DNA of 59,551 nt from CAZMGD01 sp964565705 (GTDB lineage Bacteria; Actinomycetota; Acidimicrobiia; Acidimicrobiales; Ilumatobacteraceae), in contig CAZMGD010000011.1 of the NCBI GenBank assembly GCA_964565705.1, positions 1 to 59,551 of the forward strand, in the 5' to 3' direction. Numbering within the stretch: position 1 is the first letter of the stretch; every line of letters begins with the position of its first letter. Made by a program: the position numbers and the translations under genes. Under the pieces are notes generated by a model. The model was not told where the DNA came from. It ran no database searches and worked only from the letters and a program-made list of their open reading frames with translations. Below, one piece after another: positions 7,067 through 14,984 of the stretch.

Positions 7067-7496
7067 TCCGGTGGTGCGGGAGCTGGGTGTCGAGCGTCTC
7101 GAACCCCTCGCCCTCCACCTGGAACCCGTGGCGCAGGTAGAAGCGCAGCGCGCTGTCCCGGGCGTTCGCCCAGACGATCTCGGCGCCGGCGTCGAACGCC
7201 CGTGCCACGCCGGCGTCGAGGAGCGCGCCGCCGATCCCGGTGCCGCGCACGGACGCGTCGGTGGCCATGCCGCGCAGCTGTGCCGACGGCAGGTCCGGCT
7301 CGAACCTCCACGGCCGCTCCAACCAGGTGCTGACGGCGACGACGTCGTCGCCGACGATCGCCGCGAGGTGCACGGTGCTCGAGTCGTCGTCGCCCTCGAA
7401 GTGTGGATCGTCCGACGGCGTCCCGGCGCGCAGCACTCGCATCCGCACCGGGATCACGACCTCGACCCCGACCACCTCGATCCTCGGCCCGCTCAT
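7011..7496 (-). CDS. GNAT family N-acetyltransferase
   Basis: A 161-aa Gcn5-related acetyltransferase; it transfers acetyl from acetyl-CoA to an amine of unknown nature. The acetyl-CoA pyrophosphate-binding motif A is clear: LRGMATDASVRGTGIGGALL (R-G-x-G-I-G). It is followed by the motif B-like ALRFYLRHGFQVEGEGF. The ATG at 7496 (MSGPRIEVV) is preferred over a longer start at 7523, which adds residues close to the assembly gap. The gene is convergent with the WYL regulator, and the two 3' ends overlap by 56 bp. Confidence 0.85.
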   Translation of the reverse strand: MSGPRIEVVGVEVVIPVRMRVLRAGTPSDDPHFEGDDDSSTVHLAAIVGDDVVAVSTWLERPWRFEPDLPSAQLRGMATDASVRGTGIGGALLDAGVARAFDAGAEIVWANARDSALRFYLRHGFQVEGEGFETLDTQLPHHRIIRRAGAASGGPAHVARP

Positions 7497-7530
7497 CGGG
7501 CGCGACGGTAGCGAGGCTCCCACCGGCGTG

Positions 7531-7630
7531 NNNNNNNNNNNNNNNNNNNNNNNNNNNNNNNNNNNNNNNNNNNNNNNNNNNNNNNNNNNNNNNNNNNNNN
7601 NNNNNNNNNNNNNNNNNNNNNNNNNNNNNN
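7531..7630. other. Assembly gap (100 N) flanked by an identical 21-bp sequence
   Basis: One hundred Ns. The 21 bases before the gap (7510-7530) are identical to the 21 bases after it (7631-7651), beginning AGCGAGGCTCCCACC. This means either the contig ends really overlap and nothing is missing, or the gap holds further repeat copies. The gap is intergenic. Confidence 0.95.
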
Positions 7631-7681
7631 AGCGAGGCTCCCACCGGCGTGCTCAGGCGCCGCCAGCGAGCGCAGCGAGCC
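7631..7681 (-). repeat. Copy of the dispersed GGCTCGCTGCGCTCGC element
   Basis: On the minus strand GGCTCGCTGCGCTCGC (7681-7666) is followed by a GGCGCCTGAGC-like spacer and then GCCTCGCT, matching the first half of the composite element at 3542. It lies 1 nt beyond the stop codon of the ABC transporter ATPase gene, at the same 3'-end position as other copies. Confidence 0.7.
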
Positions 7682-7682
7682 G

Positions 7683-8318
7683 TCAGGAGAGGTCGGCGAT
7701 CTGCACGACCCGGTCGGCGATCGCCGCCGCCTCGGCGCGGTCGTGGGTCACGTGGACGGCCGACGTCGCGGTGCCCACGAGGATCCGCCGGATGTCGGCG
7801 ACGAGGCGTTCGTGCAGGTCGGTGTCGAGGCCGGTCAAGGGCTCGTCGAGCAGCAGCACCTTCGGCTTCGGGGCGAGCGACCGGGCGAGCGCCACACGCT
7901 TGGCCTCACCGCCCGAGAGCGTCTGGACGGACCGACCCGCGTAGCCGGCCAGCCCGACCAGCGTCAGCAGCTCGTCGACCCGCGCCGCGATCGCTGCCTT
8001 CGGCAGTCGTTGCATCCGCAACCCGAACCCGATGTTCTCGCCGACCGAACGGTGCGGGAACAGCTGCTCGTCCTGGAACACCATGCCGACGCCCCGGCGA
8101 TGGGTGGGGGTACGGGTGACGTCGCTGCCGTCGATCAGCACACGGCCGGCGTCCGGCGGGAGCAGCCCGGCGACGACGCGCAGCAGGGTGCTCTTCCCGG
8201 AGCCCGACGGGCCGAGCAGGGCGACGGTCTCGCCCTCAGCGACATCGAGATCCACGCCGAACAGGACCGGCCGCCCGTCGAACCGCACGGTGACCTCGCG
8301 GACCTCGAGGCGGATCAC
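7683..8318 (-). CDS. thiQ: Thiamine-type ABC transporter ATP-binding protein
   Basis: A 211-aa ABC ATPase that would power import by the ThiB-ThiP-like system encoded upstream. It has Walker A LLGPSGSGKSTLL, the Q-loop in GMVFQDEQLFPH, signature LSGGEAKRVALARSL, Walker B VLLLDEP, a D-loop (LTGLD) and the switch His in AVHVTHD. The GTG at 8318 (VIRLEVREVTVRF) with AGGTGA upstream gives a family-length protein. It is the last gene of the riboswitch-controlled thiN-thiB-thiP-thiQ series. An 82-bp gap holding a hairpin separates it from thiP, so its expression may be partly uncoupled. The thiamine substrate is inferred from the operon; alone it resembles any Fe3+/thiamine/polyamine family ATPase. 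Confidence 0.88.
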   Translation of the reverse strand: MIRLEVREVTVRFDGRPVLFGVDLDVAEGETVALLGPSGSGKSTLLRVVAGLLPPDAGRVLIDGSDVTRTPTHRRGVGMVFQDEQLFPHRSVGENIGFGLRMQRLPKAAIAARVDELLTLVGLAGYAGRSVQTLSGGEAKRVALARSLAPKPKVLLLDEPLTGLDTDLHERLVADIRRILVGTATSAVHVTHDRAEAAAIADRVVQIADLS

Positions 8319-8327
8319 ACGTTCACC

Positions 8328-8379
8328 TGTCAGAAGCCGTGTGGCGGTGACCTGGCTCACCGCCCGCAACCTTCTGACA
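8328..8379. terminator. Two-level inverted repeat between thiP and thiQ
   Basis: Outer arms TGTCAGAAG (8328-8336) and CTTCTGACA (8371-8379) enclose an inner perfect 8-bp hairpin, GGCGGTGA (8343-8350) / TCACCGCC (8357-8364), with a 6-nt loop. The outer arm belongs to the same TGTCAGA / TCTGACA family as those at 3.6 and 33 kb. It lies inside an apparent operon, so it may act as an attenuator or mRNA-stabilising structure. Confidence 0.55.
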
Positions 8380-8400
8380 CCTGGACGTCGAGGCGCGGGC

Positions 8401-10014
8401 TCACCACTCGGCCCGCCCCCGCGCCGTGCCGCCGAGCGCGTCGACCACCATCACGACGACGAGTGTCGCCGCGGCGAGGATCGTTGCAAGTGCATACGCC
8501 TGGGCCTGGAGAATGTCACCGGTCCGCCCGAGCAAGCGGTCGATCGCGATCGGCAGGGTCTCGTTGCCGCGTCGCGTGAGGAAGCTGGTGGCCCCGAACT
8601 CCCCGATCGAGACGGCGAATGCGAACCCGGCCCCGACCGCCGTCGCCCGGGCCACCAGTGGCGCGTCGACCTCCCGCCACACGTGCACCGGCGGCGCGCC
8701 GAGCGTCGCCGCAGCGTCGCGCAGGCCCTGCGGGATCGAGCGCACCACGCCGAGCACCGCCCGGACGACGAACGGGATCGCGACCAGCGCGTGCGCGATC
8801 GGGATCAGCACCGGCGACGCCCGCAGGTCCAGCGGCGCCGTGTCGAACGTGATCAGGATCCCGAAGCCGAGCGTCACGGCGCTCGTGCCGAGCGGCAGCA
8901 TGAGGCCCGAGTCGAGCAGCCAGCCGGTGCGGCCGCCGTAGGCGATCGCCGCCGCGGCCAGCCCGCCGACGACGACGGCGATGACCGTCGCCAGGGTGGC
9001 GAAGCGCATCGAGTTCGCCAGCGCGGTGAGCGGATCGGCGCCGACGCGCACACCTGGGCGGATCTCGCTGGAGCCGAGGTGCCGCCAGGCGTCGAGCGTG
9101 ACGTGGTCGCCGATCGTCAGCGATCGCCGCACCAGCGCGGCGAGTGGGAGCAGCACCGCGACCGCAGACATGACGGCGACGACGGCGACCATCGCCCGCT
9201 GCCGAGGGGTGCGCGGGCGCTGCCGGTCGAGCCCGGCGCGGGCGCCGCTCGTGACGGTGTGGCGCGCCTGCGCCCTGCCCCACCACCAGAGCAGCAGCCC
9301 GATCGTCACCAGCTGGAGGAAGGCGAGCGCGGCCGCTCCTCGCTGGTCGCCCAGCTGTGCCGCGCGCAGGTAGATCTCGACCTCGACCGTCGCCCGCGAC
9401 GGCCCGCCGAGCAGCAGCACCACGCCGAACGACGAGAACGTGAAGAGGAACACGACCGATGCCGCGGCGAGCACCGACGACCGCAGCTGCGGCAACGTCA
9501 CCAGTGCGAACGCCCGCAGCGGCCCGGCGCCGAGCGTGCGCGCCGCGGCGGTGAGGTCAGGGTCGAGCTGCTCCCACGCCGCGCCGACGGTGCGGACCAC
9601 GACGGCGACGTTGAACAGCACGTGGGCGACGAGGATCGCCGGCACGCCGTGGTCGAGGCTCGGCGGCAGCGCCGCGCCGAGCGCAGCGGCCACGACCACC
9701 GTGGGCAGCACGAACGGCACGGTGACGAGCGCGGCGACGAACCGGCGGCCCGGGAAGCGGTACCGCGCGAGCACGTAGGCGGGGGCGAGCCCGACCACGA
9801 TCGTCAGCGCGGTGCTGGCCACCGCCTGCCACACCGTGAACCAGATGACGCGCCGCACGCGCTCGTTGCCGAGCACGTCGGCGAGGGCGTCGCCACCCAC
9901 GCCGCGGGCGATGATCGTCGTCACCGGCCACAGGAAGAACAGGCCGAGCACCACGACCGGCACCACGGCCGCGACGAGCGGCACCACCCGCCCGTAGGGC
10001 CGCGCCTCGGTCAT
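8401..10014 (-). CDS. thiP: Thiamine-type ABC transporter permease
   Basis: A 537-aa integral membrane protein with two consecutive permease halves, as in E. coli ThiP (about 536 aa). About 12 hydrophobic spans are visible, the first being VVPLVAAVVPVVVLGLFFLW. Each half carries an EAA-type loop: DLTAAARTLGAGPLRAF and GLRDAAATLGAPPVHVW, both ending near L-G-A for contact with the ATPase. The ATG at 10014 overlaps the TGA of the binding-protein gene by 4 nt (ATGA). The thiamine assignment comes from neighbouring thiN and the TPP riboswitch; the same fold serves iron(III) importers. Confidence 0.9.
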   Translation of the reverse strand: MTEARPYGRVVPLVAAVVPVVVLGLFFLWPVTTIIARGVGGDALADVLGNERVRRVIWFTVWQAVASTALTIVVGLAPAYVLARYRFPGRRFVAALVTVPFVLPTVVVAAALGAALPPSLDHGVPAILVAHVLFNVAVVVRTVGAAWEQLDPDLTAAARTLGAGPLRAFALVTLPQLRSSVLAAASVVFLFTFSSFGVVLLLGGPSRATVEVEIYLRAAQLGDQRGAAALAFLQLVTIGLLLWWWGRAQARHTVTSGARAGLDRQRPRTPRQRAMVAVVAVMSAVAVLLPLAALVRRSLTIGDHVTLDAWRHLGSSEIRPGVRVGADPLTALANSMRFATLATVIAVVVGGLAAAAIAYGGRTGWLLDSGLMLPLGTSAVTLGFGILITFDTAPLDLRASPVLIPIAHALVAIPFVVRAVLGVVRSIPQGLRDAAATLGAPPVHVWREVDAPLVARATAVGAGFAFAVSIGEFGATSFLTRRGNETLPIAIDRLLGRTGDILQAQAYALATILAAATLVVVMVVDALGGTARGRAEW

Positions 10015-11063
10015 CTGAGGACCGTGCTGGTCCAGTCGTCGATCCACTGCTGGCGGTTGGCGGCGATCGCGGCGGGTGCGACGCTGAACGCGTCCGTGAT
10101 CGGCGTGGCGTACTGCTGGAACACTTCGGGCAGCTCGACCGTCTGGTTCGCCGGGTAGACGAACAGGGTCAGCGGCAGGTCGGCCTGGAACGTCGGGCCG
10201 AGCAGGAAGTCGACGAGCTGGCGCGCCTCGTCTTCGTGGTCGGTGCCGCGCAGCACACCGGCGAACTCGACCTGCCGGAAGCAGGTCCCGGCGGCCACCG
10301 CGGTCGGGGCCGGCGCGCCCTCGCCCAGCGGCGGGTCGGCGTACAGCACCTCGGCCGGTGGGCTGGACGCGTAGCTGACGACCAGCGGCCGGTCGCCCCC
10401 CGCGCGTGTGAACTCGCTGTAGTACGCGGTGTCCCAGTCGTCGACGACCCTCACGCCGTTGTCGCGCAGCGCGCTCCAGTACTCCCCCCAGCCGTCACCC
10501 TTGGCGCCGATCGTCGCCAGCAGGAACGCCAGGCCCGGGGAGGACGTCACCGGGTTCTCGACGACGAGCATGCCGGCGAACCGGGGATCAAGCAGGTCGT
10601 CGAGCGTCTCGGGCGGGGCGATGCCCGCCGCATCCAGGACGGCGACGTCGTAGTTGACGCACACGTCGCCGTAGTCGACGGGGGTGACCTCGTCGTCCGG
10701 CACGAGCGCCGTCAGCTCGGCTGGCACGTCGGCCAGGGACGGTGACTCGTAGGGTGAGAACACGTCGCCGTCGATCGCCCGCGACAGCAGCGTGTTGTCC
10801 ACGCCCCAGAGCACGTCGCCCTCGGGGTTGCCGGCCGTCAGCACCGCCTTGCTGACCATCTCGCCGGCGTCGCCTGCCTGGGCCACCTCGACGTGGATCC
10901 CGGTCTCCTCCGTGAACGAGTCGAAGATGCCGTCGCTCGGGGTGAAGGAGTCGTAGGCCAGCAGGGTCAGCGTCACGTCCTGCTCGGAGCCCCCGTCGTC
11001 GGACGAGCAGGCGGCGAGCAAGGCGACGGCGGCGATCGCGGCGAGTGGGGTGCGGGGTTTCAC
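10011..11063 (-). CDS. thiB: Thiamine ABC transporter substrate-binding lipoprotein
   Basis: A 350-aa extracellular solute-binding protein. A short basic N-terminus and hydrophobic segment end in a lipobox, LLAACSS (Cys about residue 20), so it should be lipid-anchored outside the membrane. The mature part resembles ThiB/TbpA: LTLLAYDSFTPSDGIFDSF, GNPEGDVLWGVDNTLLSRA, then AFLLATIGAKGDGWGEYWS and DDWDTAYYSEFT. The GTG at 11063 overlaps the thiN stop (GTGA) and places the signal peptide at the N-terminus. Riboswitch control of the whole unit supports thiamine or TPP as ligand. Confidence 0.9.
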   Translation of the reverse strand: MKPRTPLAAIAAVALLAACSSDDGGSEQDVTLTLLAYDSFTPSDGIFDSFTEETGIHVEVAQAGDAGEMVSKAVLTAGNPEGDVLWGVDNTLLSRAIDGDVFSPYESPSLADVPAELTALVPDDEVTPVDYGDVCVNYDVAVLDAAGIAPPETLDDLLDPRFAGMLVVENPVTSSPGLAFLLATIGAKGDGWGEYWSALRDNGVRVVDDWDTAYYSEFTRAGGDRPLVVSYASSPPAEVLYADPPLGEGAPAPTAVAAGTCFRQVEFAGVLRGTDHEDEARQLVDFLLGPTFQADLPLTLFVYPANQTVELPEVFQQYATPITDAFSVAPAAIAANRQQWIDDWTSTVLR

Positions 11064-11764
11064 GAGTGGGTCTCCGGATCGTCGAGCTCGGTGGCGTGGG
11101 GGACGACGACCGCGAGCACACCGCGGCTCGCGGCCACGGTGCACGGCCCGCCGACCGTGAGGTTGCTGACACCGCGGCTGGTGCCGAGCGGGAGCGGTTC
11201 GTCGGTGAGCGGCCACGCCAGCCCGACCGTGGTGACACCGTGCACGTCGGTCAGCGGCACGAGGCTGACCGTGACGCCGGCGAGGGTCGCTGGCACGTCG
11301 ACGGAGCGCGGCGCGTGGAGGATCTCTACGAGCGCCGGGCCGAACCAGGCGGCGAGCGCGGCGCAGCCGGCGAAGCGCCCCATCGCCAGCACGTGCAGCG
11401 AGGCGAGGAGGTGATCGAACCGATCACCACCGCCGCTCAGCAGGGTGATCGAACCGCCGGGCCCGACCGCGTCGAGCGCGGCGTCGAGGGCCAGCTCGGT
11501 GTCGGTCGCGTCCTTGTCGGTGGGGTAGGCGACGATCTCGACCCCGTCGGCCCGCGCCCGTTCGAGGCCGGCAGGGGTGATCGAGTCGAGGTCGCCGAGC
11601 AGCCGGTCCGGTCGCAGGCCGGCGGCGAGCGCGTGATCGAAGCCGGAGTCGGCGGCGATGACGACGTCGGCACGGTCGCACCGGGCGGGCACCCCCGGGT
11701 GCAATGGTTCGCCGCCGATGACGACGAGGGCTCGGCGCCCCTCGGGTGGTGGTTTGCTGTGCAC
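11060..11764 (-). CDS. thiN: Thiamine pyrophosphokinase
   Basis: A 234-aa enzyme that converts thiamine and ATP to thiamine pyrophosphate and AMP. Family motifs: VIAADSGFDHALAAGLRPD, the catalytic LLGDLDSI, PTDKDATDTELALD and LLSGGGDRFDHLLA. The C-terminal substrate lobe ends with GVSNLTVGGPCTV. The start is set at GTG 11764 (VHSKPPPEG) because the GGAGGG ribosome binding site 7 nt upstream is the 3' end of the TPP riboswitch. The earlier in-frame ATG (11803) lies inside the aptamer and is unlikely. Coupling to ThiBPQ makes a salvage unit: imported thiamine is immediately phosphorylated. Confidence 0.93.
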   Translation of the reverse strand: MHSKPPPEGRRALVVIGGEPLHPGVPARCDRADVVIAADSGFDHALAAGLRPDRLLGDLDSITPAGLERARADGVEIVAYPTDKDATDTELALDAALDAVGPGGSITLLSGGGDRFDHLLASLHVLAMGRFAGCAALAAWFGPALVEILHAPRSVDVPATLAGVTVSLVPLTDVHGVTTVGLAWPLTDEPLPLGTSRGVSNLTVGGPCTVAASRGVLAVVVPHATELDDPETHS

Positions 11765-11770
11765 GACCGT

Positions 11771-11856
11771 TCCCTCCGCTGGCATTACCCAGATCAGGTT
11801 CATGGGTCGGTGGCGGCGACCACCCTCTCAGCCCGCCGGACCTGCGAGCTCCCCTT
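11771..11856 (-). promoter_or_regulatory. TPP riboswitch (THI element)
   Basis: On the minus strand the leader shows the conserved GGGGAGCTCG start, the GGGCTGAGAGGGTGG loop with CTGAGA, and the ACCTGATCTGGGTAATGC / CAGCGGAGGGA end that define the TPP aptamer. The 3' strand of P1 (GGAGGG, 11777-11772) is the ribosome binding site of thiN, with 7 nt to the GTG. TPP binding would therefore hide the ribosome site directly, giving translational control of thiN-thiB-thiP-thiQ. Confidence 0.95.
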
Positions 11857-11871
11857 CGATTGCCTGCAACC

Positions 11872-13134
11872 CTACCGGCTGGTCGCGCCAGCGGGCTCGG
11901 CCCGCGATCGCTGGAGGGATCGCCACCCGGATGCCCCGAGCGCGCAGTGCTTCGATGCGCCACCGGCGAAGCGACGCGAGGTCGACGGTGCGACGAGCAG
12001 TGCCACCGTCACCGCGGCGAACGGCAGCCGCGCACGCCGGTCGTCCTGCGTCGGCAGCAACTCTTCGACGCTCGACTCGTACCTGCCGCGCAGGCGCGCG
12101 CCGTCGAGTGCCTCGCGCAGGATCTGCCCGCGGGTTGCTCCCTGCTGGGCGAGGCCGAGCACGGCCATCAGCAACTGGTGGGTGTCGCCGTCGGGGATGC
12201 CGTCGACGGCGCCCGCCGCGGTGCGCGCCGCGCCGACGCCGTTGCCGCGCGCAACCTCCACGTAGGCGGCGACGAGATCGACGCCGGCGCGGTACGCGTT
12301 GCCGGGCTCGACCAGCCGCGGGTTGACGTCGATCCAGCGCGGCTTGCCGTCCTCGACGATCACGTCGGCCGACAGCGCGCCGTGCCAGCCGAGCTCTCGC
12401 CCGAGCGTGGCCATCTGCTCGCGGATCAGCGGCTTGCGGACGCTGCGCTTCAGAGCTGCCGAACCGTCGGCACCCTCACGCAGCCGGAGGTTGGCGTGGA
12501 ACGCGACGAGCTCGCCGTCGTCGAAGATCGCCTGCACCATGACGAACTGCCCGGCCGCCGGGCGCTGCACCACGACGCCGTCACGGAACGCGCGCCGTGT
12601 GGCCAGGTCGGCGGCGATCGCGGCGAGGTCCTCGGCGTCGTCGGCGCGGTGGACGCCGGTCGACGAGTTGCCGACCGCCTCCTTCACGAACGCCGGGAGC
12701 TGTGGGCAAGCGATCAGCTCGGACGGATCTCGCACGACGACGGTGCGCGGCTGGCCGATGCGCAGATCGGTCAGCGTGTCGTGGGCTGCGACCTTGTCGA
12801 ACACGCGGCGGTACGCCTCGAACGAGGGAACGGCCGTGAGCACACCGATCTCGTCGAGGCGCGGCGCCTGGTGGGCCAGGACGATCCCCTGCTCGTGGGT
12901 CGGGAACAGCAGGTCGAACCCGCCGCGCTCGTACACCTCGAGGGCGCGGTCGAGCCATCGCAGCGGATCGTCGCCGAAGCGCGGCGCACGGTGGAGGTGA
13001 CGGACGTGGGAGGTGAACCGGGCCAGGCACAGCTGGTCCGAGCTGAGCACCTCGACCTGGTGGCCGAGGCGGTCGAGATGGGTGGCGACCTGGCGTGAGG
13101 TCAGCCCGTTCCCCTCGGTGAGCAGCACTCGCAT
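11872..13134 (-). CDS. ATP-grasp domain protein (carboxylate-amine ligase type)
   Basis: A 420-aa protein. The N-terminal pre-ATP-grasp Rossmann part is MRVLLTEGNGLTSRQVATHL. The ATP-grasp fold follows, with AFVKEAVGNSSTGV (phosphate-binding loop and Lys), then VQRPAAGQFVMVQ. The metal-binding end is WHGALSADVI...PRWIDVNPRLVEPGNAY, where Asp and Asn residues would bind Mg-ATP. Such proteins join a carboxylate to an amine or thiol through an acyl-phosphate; the substrates cannot be told from sequence. The ATG at 13134 starts directly at the Rossmann strand. It is the last gene of the CDF-EamA-ATP-grasp series, and its 3' end abuts the thiN riboswitch leader, so that promoter probably lies inside this gene. 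Confidence 0.82.
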   Translation of the reverse strand: MRVLLTEGNGLTSRQVATHLDRLGHQVEVLSSDQLCLARFTSHVRHLHRAPRFGDDPLRWLDRALEVYERGGFDLLFPTHEQGIVLAHQAPRLDEIGVLTAVPSFEAYRRVFDKVAAHDTLTDLRIGQPRTVVVRDPSELIACPQLPAFVKEAVGNSSTGVHRADDAEDLAAIAADLATRRAFRDGVVVQRPAAGQFVMVQAIFDDGELVAFHANLRLREGADGSAALKRSVRKPLIREQMATLGRELGWHGALSADVIVEDGKPRWIDVNPRLVEPGNAYRAGVDLVAAYVEVARGNGVGAARTAAGAVDGIPDGDTHQLLMAVLGLAQQGATRGQILREALDGARLRGRYESSVEELLPTQDDRRARLPFAAVTVALLVAPSTSRRFAGGASKHCALGASGWRSLQRSRAEPAGATSR

Positions 13135-13145
13135 CGCCGGCGACC

Positions 13146-14015
13146 TTACGCGGCGCGCACCCTCCGTTGGCTGGACCATGTGAACAGCCCCAGGCCGGCC
13201 AGCACGAGCGCCATGCCGACGAGCTGGACCGGCCGGATCTCCTCACCGAGCAAGAGGTACGCCCATCCGACCGCCAGCGCCGGCTGGCCGACCTGGAGGA
13301 TGCCGATCGTCGCCACGGGCACGGCGCGTTGGGCGTAGACGATCAGACCGTGGGCGCCGAGCCCGGTCAGGAACGTGAGGATGCCGACCACCAGCCAGCC
13401 TCCCCACGGCATCGCCAGATCCACGTCGCCGATGAACAGCAGCGGCACCGCGGCCACGGTGGCGATCGGCGTGACCGCGGCCATCAGCTCGACGACGTCG
13501 AACGTCTGGCGGGCCCGCTTGGCGGTCAGCAGGTAGCCCGCCCACAGCCCCACCGCGACGAGCACGAGGAGGTCGCCGGCCAGGCGGGCGGTGCCCTTCG
13601 CCGGCCCGGCGAACAGGACGATCGCCATGCCGGCGAGGGCGAGCCCGGCCCATCCCAGCGATCGAGAGCTGACGCGCTCGTGGAAGAAGTACGCACCGGC
13701 CGGCAGGAGGATGAGCGGGGTCAACGCGGCGAGGAACTCGGCGTGCACGATGCTCGTGCGCGTCACGGCGGCGAAGAAGACGGTCAGGTTCAGCCCGAAC
13801 AGCGCGCCGGGGATCGCCAGGCGGCGGAGCGTGGCGACGGTCATCCGCCGACCCTGGGCCAGCAGGATCAGGTTCCAGAGCAACGCCGCGCCGAGGAGGC
13901 GCCAGAACGCGACCGCGATGCCGTCGGCGCCGGACTTCTTGATCGCGCTCGACGAGACGGAGAAGCAGAGGACGGCGATCGCCACGGCCGCGATGCCGAG
14001 GCGGCGGGTCCTCAC
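13146..14015 (-). CDS. EamA/DMT family transporter
   Basis: A 289-aa inner-membrane protein with about ten hydrophobic helices in two EamA repeats, the usual size of the drug/metabolite transporter family. Repeat 1 starts at LGIAAVAIAVLCFSVSSSAI; repeat 2 starts near GDLLVLVAVGLWAGYLL and ends with LLGEEIRPVQLVGMALVLAG, the conserved E-containing loop before the last helix. The GTG at 14015 overlaps the TGA of the CDF transporter gene (GTGA). The substrate is unknown; the family covers amino acids, nucleotide sugars and other metabolites. The adjacent ATP-grasp ligase could make the exported compound, which is speculative. Confidence 0.88.
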   Translation of the reverse strand: MRTRRLGIAAVAIAVLCFSVSSSAIKKSGADGIAVAFWRLLGAALLWNLILLAQGRRMTVATLRRLAIPGALFGLNLTVFFAAVTRTSIVHAEFLAALTPLILLPAGAYFFHERVSSRSLGWAGLALAGMAIVLFAGPAKGTARLAGDLLVLVAVGLWAGYLLTAKRARQTFDVVELMAAVTPIATVAAVPLLFIGDVDLAMPWGGWLVVGILTFLTGLGAHGLIVYAQRAVPVATIGILQVGQPALAVGWAYLLLGEEIRPVQLVGMALVLAGLGLFTWSSQRRVRAA

Positions 14016-14935
14016 GTCGGGGTCGGGGTGCGGGCGATGTCGGGCTCGATGTACACCAGCCTGGCGATCGGCACCCGGGCGCGCAGCACCGCCTCGGCGC
14101 CGTCGATGGCGTCGGCGAGACCTTCGATCGTGAGGCTGCGCTCGAACTCGAGCTTGGCGGCGACGAGCAGTTCGTCCGGGCCGAGGTGCTCCGTTCGGAG
14201 GTGGATGAGCTGGTTGACGTGCGGTGCGCTCTCCAGGCTGCTGCGGATCACGGCGACGGTCTCGGCACTCGCCCCTTCGCCGATGAGGAGGCCTTTCATC
14301 TCGACCGCCAGCACCGCGGCGATGACGACGAGGAGGGCGCCGATCGCGATCGAGCCGGCGGCGTCCCAGCGCGGGTTGTGCGTGAAGTGGGCGAGCAGCA
14401 CGCCGGTGAGCGCGAAGACGAGACCGATCATGGCGCCGACGTCCTCCAGCAGGACGACCGGCAGCTCCGGCTGCTTCGCGGTGCGGATGAACCGCCACCA
14501 GCCCGTGGTCTCGGACTTGACGTGCCTCGTCTCCTTGATCGCCGTGCGCAGCGAGAAGCCCTCGAGGCACATGGCGAAGACGAGGATCACGACGGCGACG
14601 CCGAGGCTCTCGGCCTCGTGCGGGTGGATCAGCTTCTGGATGCCTTCGTAGAGCGCGAACAGGCCACCCGCGCTGAACAGCACGAGGGCGACGACGAACG
14701 CCCAGAAGTAGCGCTCGCGGCCGTAGCCGAACGGGTGCTCGGCGGTGGCCCCCTTCTGCGCCCGCTTGCTGCCGAGCAGCAGCAACGCCTGGTTGCCGGT
14801 GTCGGCGAGGGAGTGCGCGGCCTCGGCGAGGAGGCCGGCGGAGCTCGTGATCAGGAACCCGACGAACTTGGCGACGGCGATCCCGAGGTTGGCGAAGAAC
14901 GCGGCGAAGATCGCCTTCCGGCTCCCGTCCTGCAT
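14012..14935 (-). CDS. Cation diffusion facilitator (Zn/Fe/Mn efflux) transporter
   Basis: A 307-aa CDF protein. Six hydrophobic segments are visible from about residue 8 (AIFAAFFANLGIAVAKFVGF). The helix 2 metal site appears as LLAEAAHSLADTGNQ (H-x3-D), and the helix 5 counterpart as LLEDVGAMIGLVFA with acidic Glu-Asp. The C-terminal cytoplasmic domain (AVIRSSLESAPHVNQL...) is the usual ferredoxin-like dimerisation part. It exports divalent cations in exchange for protons. The ATG at 14935 has no clear ribosome binding site but gives family length. It is the first gene of a three-gene overlap series and is divergent from the NfuA-like gene. Confidence 0.9.
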   Translation of the reverse strand: MQDGSRKAIFAAFFANLGIAVAKFVGFLITSSAGLLAEAAHSLADTGNQALLLLGSKRAQKGATAEHPFGYGRERYFWAFVVALVLFSAGGLFALYEGIQKLIHPHEAESLGVAVVILVFAMCLEGFSLRTAIKETRHVKSETTGWWRFIRTAKQPELPVVLLEDVGAMIGLVFALTGVLLAHFTHNPRWDAAGSIAIGALLVVIAAVLAVEMKGLLIGEGASAETVAVIRSSLESAPHVNQLIHLRTEHLGPDELLVAAKLEFERSLTIEGLADAIDGAEAVLRARVPIARLVYIEPDIARTPTPT

Positions 14936-14984
14936 GGGGCCAACACTCTCACACCGCGCGAATGTCGCCGGTAGCGTGAACGCC

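Noticed and set aside
11764..11803. ATG start for thiN at 11803 (MNLIWVMPAEG)
   Set aside because: These codons are the conserved TPP aptamer sequence (CATGAACCTGATCTGGGTA). The ribosome binding site GGAGGG lies downstream of that ATG, so GTG 11764 is the better start.
13146..14570. A 474-residue version of the EamA protein starting inside the CDF gene
   Set aside because: The extra 185 residues are Arg/Pro/His-rich shadow of the CDF gene. GTG 14015, with the 4-nt overlap, gives the family length.
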